From Owenia fusiformis (lineage: Eukaryota; Annelida; Polychaeta; Sabellida; Oweniidae): DNA of 64,000 bases. A program made the translations under genes and the position numbers. Positions within the stretch are counted from its first letter, which is position 1. The number at the start of each line of letters is the position of its first letter. The notes under the pieces are model-generated. The model did not search any database, was not told where the DNA came from, and saw only the letters and a list, made by a program, of their open reading frames with translations. Below are positions 35,501-47,500 of the stretch, piece after piece. The DNA lies in contig CAIIXF020000012.1 of the NCBI GenBank assembly GCA_903813345.2, positions 12,194,932 through 12,258,931 on the forward strand. Reading direction: 5' to 3'.

Positions 35501-38500
35501 TAATCCATTGCTATAGAAACAGAAAAAGAACAGTAGAAATGCATGATTTTGCTGATTTTCATAATTTTCTTCATATTCTTGATTTTTAAAGCATCTGAAG
35601 TATATACTTATCTATTATATACATGATTAGAAGTAAAAATGAAATAATTCATCATATGGTTCATATAACTGTTTTCATTTTTCAATGATATTTGTCAGGA
35701 AATGATAAGAGGGACTGTACATCTGGATCAATCTAAAATTAATTGTTTTAATTGTAAACATGGGCTTTCAAGTTGTAAACAAAAAACTAGAACCTTCCGA
35801 TGCCCTCCAAATCTGAAAATCTGAAATCTAGTGCTCAATATGTGAAAAATCAAGCAACAGTATTGTAAATTATAATTTTAACATTGAAACCATTGCAAAA
35901 TTCCTCAAAACGTAAAGTTGCATGTTTCAGTAGCTAAAGATACCCTTAGAACTACAGAGCAAAGGCTCATGAAACAAACTGGATTTTTAAATCATTAGTT
36001 TGCTGTGAACATTGAACATAATGTATAATAATGAATTCCTTTGCCATATGGACTATAAGAGGTTATCTCAAGAAATAAGTTATCTACTTCAATTATACCC
36101 TTTCTTAATTGAACTACTAATTGACCTACTTATCCATTACTTTTTTATCTCATTTTTATCTTAATACTATTTATTCATATTTGGTTCAATTATTCAATTC
36201 ATAAGAATCATAAGAATGTATTACAGGGAACTCTTTAATTGTATCTTTAGCATTACAGAACTAAGAGCTCAAACATAGAACAAAATATAAAATGTGCATA
36301 TACGGTATCAATCTACTTACTAGTTAATTGACCTATTTAGTACTTACTGATATTTTGGTAAACACATAGAGAATCAAAGCCAGAATAGAAAGGTAAACTC
36401 TGATTCGTTGACCTCCAAATCTTTTCCTCAGATATTCGGGCATTGTAAAAACCTAAAAGCAAAAATGAGAACTACAGCAGGTGATGTATCACAATACACA
36501 TTTATGGGAGATGAGGTAAGTGGCGGGGGTTGCTATGGAGAGAGGCTTCTCCTCCAGGAGATATAAGGATACAGTTGATAAGGCATCTTAACTACCCTGC
36601 ACGCAGTCTAGTTATAAACTACCCTTAGTATAGACTATATTACAGTTTAGCAGCCCCGCCCCAAAGATTGGTGCCTGTGATAGCCTGGATAATAAATCAT
36701 TTCAAATCTACCACGCTGACCCTTTCTCAACCAATCAGCGAAGTGGAAGGAACAGATGCTAAATACATGCTTATTAACTATGCACTGATGTCAGAGGAAA
36801 TGCCCATATAGAAAGTTGTTCGTATTTCGAGGACAAACTCTGATTGGCTCTGTGAGATCAGAGATTTATTGTCAATGCATTGTCGGATGGCCATTCTTTT
36901 CAGGTGTCGTTTCCTAAAATTAACACACGTTGCTGCGCATTGCATGCAAATTTTGTAAAGCAACACCTTCAAGAAATGATCATTCCACATTGCACTGAGT
37001 CCAGGGCTTAAATCCTCAAATGACATCATTGAATGTTTGCCAATGAAAAAAGAAATTTGATTTTCATATTCAATTGATAGGATAATGTATATGTATATCG
37101 GAACTTTAATTATACTGTGTAATTTAGTAGGAGGACTTGTTGTTTGTAAGGGTGTGTTTGGGTTCGATTTGTTTTGATTTGATGTTACTTAGTTATACCT
37201 TCATGTCTTATGGTTGATGATTCAACCTGAATCATGACTAAGGTGTTTAAATTGACAGCATATTCAAAAAGTTTTAAAGTCCTAGTGTTTTATTTTGAAA
37301 AACAAGTCTGTCTATTATTCAAATACAGTGAAACCTGAATATTGAACACCTCCAAACACCTGTATATTCGAACACCTCTCTGTAATAACACTTGTCTATA
37401 TGTAGAATGTAGATCCCAATTTGTTATCTCCAAAAGGCTCACGTATTGAAGCAACCTTGAAATGTGAACACTACTACTAATCTGAACCAGGGGTTTCATT
37501 AGCAGTTGGCAAGATGCGATTTTCATCAGTTGTTATTTTCACAAAATCGCCTGTTGTTTTTAGGGACTTTTCAATGTGAAATTTATGATTTATGACATTC
37601 TATTATAATTATTTAGGGACTTTTAAACTTTTCTATGTTAAATTGATGATTTATGACATTTCATTATAGTTGTGGCTTTTGTTTTCATTTATTTAGCCTG
37701 TTGCGAGAAATTCTAGTGAAACCCCTGTGAACACTTCATCAATCCCAGTGGTGTTCAGTTTAGACAGGTTTTACTGCACAGTACATGTAAATATGTTCCA
37801 GTTATCAAACAATGTTAAAGTACAAGTTAAGTATTAACATTAATACATGAACATGACATTGTTTGTTTGTGAAGTACATTCTCCCATAACTCCCTTGAAG
37901 TGGCCTGCCATGTTGATATAAATGTCATCTTGTACAGCATGATATCACTCATATTTCACCTTGTTCAAGGTGTCACCCTGGTTGTCGACATTGATTATTC
38001 AATTAAGTCTCAATAAAAGTTCCAGTGAACTGGCGCTGCAGATCAACCTGTAGTATATCTATGGAATTATGCAGTCAATGTGCTACCCGATACTCCGCAA
38101 ACAAAGATGACCTAGCGATATATTTCGATTCTTCTTTAGAGTAAGGATTTAGGTTGGGGTTTAGGGTCAGGATTGGGTGACATCTACAGTTGCTAACCAA
38201 AAATCGCTAACTATTTATACAATTCTATACACTTTATAATTCAGCGATTCAACTCATACATGTTTATTCTTTTTTTATTCTAAATCTGATCACCATGACA
38301 CTCATCTTTGAATGGGTATAAATATTGTGTGACATACCCATTGATAACATTGGCAGTGTGATAATCCTACAGAACCAAACCCCCAAATTACCACACAACT
38401 ATACATTCGACAAACATGACTTTAATATAATAGTTTTATTTACTTATAATACCATCATTTTATTTGAACAACCATAATTTGATTTGTTAATAAAAATGCT

Positions 38501-41500
38501 GATATTTAATAAAATTATGAAAATTAGAGATGAAATGGATTTATTTCAAAGGTTTTAAGAAGCAGTTTAAGAGTGTGTTCAGAATGATCGCTCCCAAATA
38601 ATCTTACATGTACAGTAGGCAAGTTATCTAAATCGGACTCTTTGAACTAGGAATTCAAGACACTTGAAGTGCTAAATGATAAGACAATTATGAACTATCA
38701 TACTTTATATCTAGAATATAACTCAATGTCCTGTAGATGAAATGATGTGGTCACTTTCAGATTCAGTAAATAATCTGTGAAACGAAAAATTGTGAAATAT
38801 ACAGTTAACCATGTACGTTTGTATTTAAGTCAATGGATGCACTGAAATAATGCCTTTAATAAAAAATCAAATTCTGTTAAATCAATGTCTAAATTCTCAA
38901 GAGCAATTATTTAACAAAAATTAACAGAGAATTTTTATTTGAGGACTTGTCAATATTTACAAATGCTTAAATATCTCTTATTTATGACAGTTATGTACAA
39001 GTTCAGTCTGTCCTGATCAAGTCTAAGGTTTCAATTTATCTATCTTAGTACAGGTAGAACAGACCCATAACTTTTGATTAGAGGGGTTCACTTTTTTAAA
39101 AATGACCACTTTGAAAAATCACTTGAAAAAAGCTAGTTAATAACTGCATGTTTTTGAAACAATTTTGGCCAGGGGGTTCGCTCGAAACAAAATAATCGAG
39201 AAAGATGATGATGCATGTAGTATATAGATAGTTTATTTAACTGTTGATTGGTTGACATTTGATTTCTTAATTTATTTGCTTGTTTGTTTGATTGTTTAGT
39301 TTGCTTGATTATCTAGTTTGTTTGATTGTTTAATTTGTTTGTTTGCTTTGTTAATTAACTTGTCTATAATGTAGTAGTCACATCAATATAATCCCACTTT
39401 CTCCTAAAAGAGGAGCCTCATTCAACCTCATTCACCATTCACCTAGGCTACATGTCTCACGCAACTGAATTGGGGAGTCCGAATTTTATATGCATAACAC
39501 TTCAGAAATACTTAACTCGTTTTGAGATAAAAGAAAAGAGTTCTGCATGAGAATAATATTTTTAGCATCAAATGGCAGTACATGTCTTTTAAAGAAATCA
39601 AAAATGAAATCAAAGTTCTCTAATCCCTTGAATCAACAGCTAATCAATCATTTGAATCATTTAAATACTATTATTTATTTTTGCCAGTTAAAGAAACACA
39701 TTCTACATGTACTTGGTCAACTACAGAGACATGTACACATCCAATCCACACCAACATTGGAACCCATTCATCGAGAATCCAGATGGACTACTCAATCCAA
39801 AAAGATCCACATGAGTGAAATCCTTGTGGATCCATGTTGTTTCCACATGGATTCCTCGGGATCAGATTGGGGGTGTAGGCAGTCTAAAAAGCATCTTAAA
39901 AATTTTCAAGAGCCCTGCCTCATGAATAGCTATTGTATGGGCCTATTAGGGGCCATTAAAGAGTGACCAATGAGAGCTGAAAGTAACTTACCCCAGCAGC
40001 AACATAAACTGGAGCAAACACCCATCCCAGGAGCAGCAGGATGAAAATAGCCTAAAAATGCATTTATACTATGTATTATTTATTATAGTGAAGAAGTATA
40101 CCCCACTCCATAAATTTGGTTGCTGAATTCTTTCAACATTAGCACATGAATCTGCTTTGAAAAGTGATTCAAAAAGGGACTTCAAGTTGCCAAACTTGGA
40201 GGGGAATGTAAGAAAACATAAGTGATTAACATCACACACAAAGAAATTCAAAAATGAGCAGCTATATTACCTAGCATGCCCAAAATCTATTTACAAGTAC
40301 TAGATCTTTTCACATTTGTAAAAATGTCAAGATAAACAGATGAATGATTTTCTCCAACCTGGAGTCCACACACCCATAAGCACAAGATGGCCAATATACA
40401 TGTAAATACAATAAAAAAATAAATGTATAAAATAGTTATATTTCAAAAGATGAGTAAATCCCTCCTGATTACACTCCTAAGTTAACGACAAAGTTGTACC
40501 TTTGGATCAGGTATGATTGGGGGGGGGGGTTAAAAGGACATCAAAAAATATGTTAATTTATACAAGTCGTGTACTTTAGCTACCTTCTATGGCAACATTT
40601 CATCAACTGACAACTTGATATACTGAATGGATTAATTAGGACATGTGAAAAGACAGTGATCTATACAATGGATTACATTTGAATTGTCCACATGTTAATG
40701 AAGTTGAATATTTACATATATGAGATGCATCACAAGAAAACCAATGTCATCACATTTGAAAATACTGGAGAAGATAAAGTAAATTGCAAAGAGCTAGCCT
40801 TTTGAGAACTGTAAACAGAAAAATCAAACAAGGTACATACAGGGAATGGTATTATACCTAAAAATAAATGGCCAACTTAATATTTACTCAGCATGCCAAA
40901 AGAGCAAACAGAATCTAGATATTCATACCAGTGGAAAAGCAACCCTGAAAATTCTAAATCAATTTATCAATCACTTTGTCTGGATATATACGCAGATAAA
41001 TAAAGTGAGATGACACTGCCCGATACCCCCCCCCCCCCCCCGAAGCCAATCAATGTAATGACAGGTTTTTAGTCACAATAAAAATTTCAAAAATAGATAT
41101 AAGACTCCCTCTCTTATGACCAGCCTCAAAAATAATGTATGTGTAAGTATTTAATTTCATGTGCATGTATATTCTTTAAAATGTGCCTATAAAGTCAAAC
41201 ACTTACATATTATGTAGCCATAAAATGACATTTCAAGATACTCAACGATTTGCATTTAATGTCACTACATATAAGGTCACACTTTAACCAAAATACCATA
41301 TTAGGGGGGAACCTGTGCTTTAAATTGTATAAGAAAGGGGGGGGGGCAACTCTCACAAATATTATAATTTATGTTTCTTCATTATCTCATTCTAAGATAA
41401 TACTTTTGATTGGCATCTTCAAAATTCAAAACAAGTAGTTTCACAAGACGATTTTATTTCGAAACACTTGAATTTAAAAAAAATTTATTCCCCAATAAAT

Positions 41501-44500
41501 CTTAAAATAGTTATTTCATGTGCCAATGATCATGTGCACGTACATTATCATAACAAAATTATTCTATACACACTTAAAGGTACATTCAATTATTAACATG
41601 ATCAATAAACTTCCATGTTAAAAAGTCTAAAATTTGTGAACAATTTGAACAAGGCATTAACACTCAAAATATAACTGGGACATATAAGGACTCAATATTA
41701 TACTTACATTCAGTTCAAAAGCTGCTATTCCAATACCCCCTGCTGCGCCTGAACCTGCAAGGCCAATGAAATGACCACTTCCAATGTTACTAGCAAACAA
41801 GGACGCACCAACCTAAAACATAGTAAAACCAATGTTATTTCTAAGAAATGTGGTCATTATACAGAAATACTGTCATGGAAATGCTGTCATTAGACAGAAA
41901 CAGTATAATTACCCCAAAATGCAGCCAAATATCGATACATTTTATTACACAGAAATGCTGGCATTACACAGAAACATTGTCATTACACAGAAACAGTGTC
42001 ATGACATGAAAACAATGTCTTAACACGGAAACATTGTCATTACACAGAAACAGTGCCATTACACAGAAATGCTGTCATATACTGGATACATTGTCATAAC
42101 ACATTGTTATTACACAGAAACAGTGTTATTACACAGAAATACTGTTATTACACAGATGTTGTAACAAGGAACATTGTCTTTACACAGAAACATTGTGATT
42201 ACACAGAAATAATAATTGTCATTGAACAGAATTTAAGAAACGTACATTGTCATTACACAGAAACATTGTCTTCACACAGAAACATTGATGTTACACAGAA
42301 ACAATGTCTTCACACAGAAACATTGATGTTACACAGAAACATTGATGTTACACAGAAACTTTGTCATTTCACAGAAACAGTGTCATCACCTGGAAACAAT
42401 GTCTTAAAGGTTGAATAGCGACTATAGAAGAAATTTGGGAGTCATTTTACCTTTCCCGAGCTATTAGTGCAACGTTTTGCCTAATGTCTTCTTCGCCATA
42501 CCTATTTTCTTAAAATATATGCACTTGTCGATGAATACCACCAATCAGACTTGCAAATAGACTTCTAAATAAGCAATTGAAAGGTTGGACGTCCCGCATT
42601 TTGTTTTTTGAAACATTTCTAAATCTCTGCCATTTAAAATTCTTGCTGCAGCTGAGATAGGTAAGACCGCACGTTACAGTATAACCGCGGTTGTCTGATA
42701 TAACCGTATGCATGGTACACGATATGACCGCCGTTGATGGTCTATTACCGGCGACTCTTGCAGTTAATCTGATCCACTGACAAAGAAAAATCAAAAAATT
42801 CTAAGACTAAAACACCTCAAATCTGCCCATATTCAAGGTCTTCTTGACACGCGCATGGTATGAAGGAAACAGAATGTTGGATAGAACGTTAGGTGAAAAC
42901 GGGGCTGGAATCCAATGACAATATAACCGGGAAATCATTAAAAGGTACGTGAGCATTTTTTTTGTCGATGTCGGGAGAAGATTCCCGGGGATTTAGGATG
43001 CTAGTGATTGTGAATATCGGCAGAAATTAGGTACGTTCGGGGGTTTTCTTTGTAGCTAATGAAAATAGATGTTAGCCTTGATGAAATATTCAAAATTCGA
43101 TATATTTTGACACCAGGACCATGATCGTTGGATACGTCTCTGTCTCTTTAACACAGAAACGTCAAACAAACTTATAGAGATTCATCTTCATATGGAGAAA
43201 ATTTAAAGGTTCATCTATGAATTCTGGGGTATTCTTGTAATCCCATAATCAAATATTCCATTTTCTCCTAAAGGAGATGCCTGTCAGACTGGGGAGTGGA
43301 TCACTTGAGGAAAACTAAGAAATGTTTTTTTTACATGAGGAGCCAAATAATTTACATAAAAATATGACATGTACTTGAACAATTTTTAAAGTTACTAACT
43401 TATAAATTTATAAAGAATACCGATGACCTTTAGCTTTATTATCAAAATGTGAAGTGAACTGAATAGATTCAAAAATATTGTTGAATAGATTGATTTATTT
43501 CGAACAGAGTCAATGTGACATTAAACTAGTTTTTTCATAAACTACATCATTATCTCCCTATAGTAGTTTGCCTTGCATTATATATATTTGAATATGATTG
43601 AAAACATTTTTTAAACTTGTTATTGAACATAAAAAAAGACATTTTGAAATAAATATAAAGGGAAATATTGCAAAATAAGTATTTTAACAATTTGTACTGC
43701 TATTGATCTAGACTCAAAAATGTCTTGAACATGTTGATGTAAACAAATTTTTAATTCAGTGATGTACATTATTTTGGTTAAGCCCCCTCCATGCATACAT
43801 TTTACCCCCCCCCCCCCCCCCAGATAATCAAATAAAGAGCATTGACAATACAAGTACTTGTGTTCACTGATATAAAGCACGGTGTATAACCCAAACGCTC
43901 CTACATGAACGACGGAGCGTTTCATTACTGATTTTTAAACAAAGAAACGCTCCAGAGTAGGAAAACTGGCTGGCGGGAATGATGAGCCGTCTGATGATTT
44001 CCCCAATAATGGGAATAAGAGGTATGAGTTACATATTTCGAGTATACCATTCGATGGGTGTGATATTCATGTTGTACTTGGCTGGCTGTTGACGTTTGAA
44101 GCAATTAGGAAGAGCTGTAGGAAGCAGTATAGTTATCAAAATTCAAAAACGTATTTGTCATTCTACCGGTCAAAACCCCTTTTGTCGATACATGTGATTA
44201 GTTGAGCTAAGATTAGAGCACCAACGTATATTTTAGTCAAATTCCAATGCTTCAACGCACCATACATTATCGTAATAGTGATTTGATGACCGAAAATCTT
44301 AAAAATGATGACATTCTCATATTCAAGAAACGCTCCGATCTGGTTAACACAGTGAACTAGAAACGCTCCGGTAGTCTAGATCAGTTTAGGAAATATATAG
44401 CTTGCCTTTTCTTTTCAGGAAGAGAAAGAAAAGATCTATTATACCCCTTGGCATCAATAGAAGAAAGATTAATTCACATATAAATTTTCGTTTTTTTCTA

Positions 44501-47500
44501 TAGTTTTATGATTTAGCACAAATGTAGGCATGACATCATCTAATGTAGGCTTAAATCAGCTAGTTGCACGTTTAGCACCACCAGGTTCAGATGTTTCAAT
44601 TTGCCTAACAAGTACAACACGTTTTTGAGAGATAGATTCGATTCCAAACTCTTCTCTAATAATCTGAAAATTATATCAAAACAAAATGGTGAGAGCGTTT
44701 CTAAAATTGTGTTCTAAATCGACGGAGCGTTCCGAGGAAAACAAGCGATTTCTCGAGAACAAGTAATGGATTTGGACTGGGATTTTAGGAAATGAGAATA
44801 TACGAGTTTGTGATCTACTTCTTTAACAGAAAGATTAACGTTTTCATAGAAATACTAGTTTAATTCGTAATTTGTGGTCAAATCGTCATCTTCAGATTCG
44901 TTCCATCTACACTACGGAGCTTTGATCAAGCAAATAACAGTTTACCACCAGAAGTTGAATAAATCAGATCTTTGCTCACGGTATTGTTCATCGAATGGTA
45001 CATAATATTTCACCATAACATATGATATGTAAGAGAAACGAGAGGAACAATACTTACGGTCATAGTGGAATCTTCATTAGCCGCCATTTTATTTCGCTCC
45101 GGAGCATTTCCGCGTAAATGAAACGCTCCGTCGTGCATGTAGGAGCGTTTGGGTTATACACCGTGTAAAGGCCCCCTCACATATGAACGAATCCACCAAA
45201 CGCAGTCTTCCGAAGTCAATTCTGGCGATTGGGAACGTAAACATGCCAACTGAAGCGCATGCGCATGCTTTTGAAGCTTTCTGAAGGGGTATACTTATAT
45301 ATATGAACACCTAAATGATGTACAACGTACATGTACTAATGGGAACGAATTTTACTCAATTCCTATTCGCAAGACTGCGTTTAGAGGGTTCGTTAATATG
45401 TGAGGGTGCCTTTAACTATTAAATGATATCTCCCATATCACCTTTGGCAATGAGAACTTGAGTCTGATTCATTCAAAAAACAATACTAATAAACAATTCT
45501 ACGTTGTACAGGGTGGTAAAAAACAGAACCACTCAAAATACCAATAACTTTATTAATATCTACAAATATGCAATCAACCTAAATTTTCAGGAATAGACAC
45601 TATGGAATTATGGAAGTTGATTTCATAAATAATGTGAAAATCATTAAAACTTTGGGTGGTTCTGTTTTTTAGGATCACCCTGTACAAACGTTCAATACAA
45701 ATATAGAGAAGTGAAAAACAAGGGTCACCAAATCAGTTGTTTGCATATTAGAGTAATACAATACTTATAAAATGTCAGTTTTTGAAGGTACTTCAATCAT
45801 ACTAAGACAATCACGACCTGACTTCATGATATTAAAGCATTTTATGCTGCATTCTAATAATGTTTGGTGTACTCTTCAGATGTTATTTGAATACTCAGTA
45901 CATACCTTTAACTTGTATGAGTATCAATAAATTAAAATCAAAATTTATATTCAAGTATGCTTAATGCAGATTCAATGATCTTACTTGCAAAATTGAAATT
46001 AAACTAGCTCCAATGAAAACCTACTTCCAAACCGTTGATAATGTGAAAAAAATTACAAAAATTGGCATGTTTTGACCATTTTGGCTTAAAATTGTGAAAT
46101 ATCAAAAAATCCCTGGAGACACAATTTAAATATATTTTGAATTTTAAAAATCATCTTACAAAAAGTGAATTTTTACAGTATAGTTTGAGTACAAAAGGGT
46201 GTGTCAAACACCCTTCACACACCCTTTTAGACAATACCACACCCCTAGTAACACTAACTATAAGAAAGAACAATGGGAAACATTAGAAAACACAATACAT
46301 ACCAATGCATAACTTATAAGGATGATATCCATAGGCAGAGAATTTTGTATTTATCCAGATTATCCCATTATAATTTTATTTATTTATTTTATTTATTTAT
46401 TTTATTTCATGATAATATAACAATGGAATGTAATTTTTATGTTGACTTATGCACGATAAATTTGTATAAAACTATAGAATTTTCTATAGGGGAGTTGAGA
46501 TTCTGATAAAAGTTTGATTAATTTAATTAATTTTCTGTTTTAATTGCACCCTACTTTTCACTACATTTAGGAAAATTATTGGATGATAACAACCCCCTAC
46601 ATTTGAAGATCATATCTTATGTATTCTAAAGGAGAATGTATTTGAAGTGTGCAAAGAGAATGTATTCTAAAGGAGAATATATTTGAAGTGTGCATGGAGA
46701 ATGTATATTAAAGGAGAATGCATTTGAAGTGTGCAAGGAGAATGTATTCGATCTAAAGGAGAATTCATTTGAAGTGTGCAGGGAGAATGTATTCTAAAGG
46801 AGAATGTATTTGAAGTGTGCAATGAGAATGTATTTTAAAGGAGAATGCATTTGAAGAGTGCAAGGAGAATGTATTCTAAAGGAAAATGCATTTGAAGTGT
46901 GCAAGGAGAATGTATTCTAAAGGAGAATGTATTTGAAGTGTGCAAGGAGAATGCATTTGAAGTGTACAAGGAGAATGTATTCTAAAGGAGAGTGTATTTG
47001 AAGTGCGCAAGGAGAATGTATTCTAAAGGAGAATGTATTTGAGAAGAATGTACAAGGAGAATGTTTTCTAAAAGAGAATGTATCTGAGAAGAATGAATTA
47101 CCTAAATCGGAATGCATTCTGAAGGAGCAGGTATCCCAAAGGAGAATATTCCTGAAGGAGAATGTATCTGTTTATGTATCTTGAGAGTGTATCCTGCAGA
47201 TCGCATCAATTACATTCTAAAGAAAAGATCTGGAGAGGAGTGTATCCTGAAGGAGACAAATATTCTCTCATACTTACAGGAACCCAGTGCATACTGCGAC
47301 CAGCTAAGAAGTAGCCTCCTACACTGCCTCTGTTCTTGCATGATGACTGGAATAAACAATGAATCAATTTGTAATAATTATTGCAAATCAAACAAATAAC
47401 TTTTTGGTCAATGAAGTATAGTGTGTGTCCCATTGAATAAAGTTTGGGGATAATACAGCGGATTGCCCCTGAAAAATAGAAAAAGTTGTTTCATAGACAA

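Larger units (their letters stand above)
30005..36347. other. SLC5A intron 5 (6.3 kb)
   Basis: It holds degenerate tandem segments of about 300-430 bp (30240-32760), a LINE (32842-35310), and nothing recognisable from 35311 to 36347. Confidence 0.6.
36453..39991. other. SLC5A intron 4 (3.5 kb)
   Basis: It contains the nested elements at 37325-37777, a degraded CAGGCCCG-type MITE near 39080-39180 and T/G-rich simple sequence near 39280-39360. The 139-codon plus-strand frame at 39547-39966 lacks family similarity. Confidence 0.5.

Noticed and set aside
39547-39966. 139-codon plus-strand ORF in SLC5A intron 4
   Set aside because: It has low-complexity composition, no recognisable domain, and does not fit the splicing of either strand.
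42053-42418. 121-codon ORF with repeated HRN/TQK words
   Set aside because: It is a translation of the 19-21-bp minisatellite with no independent coding evidence.
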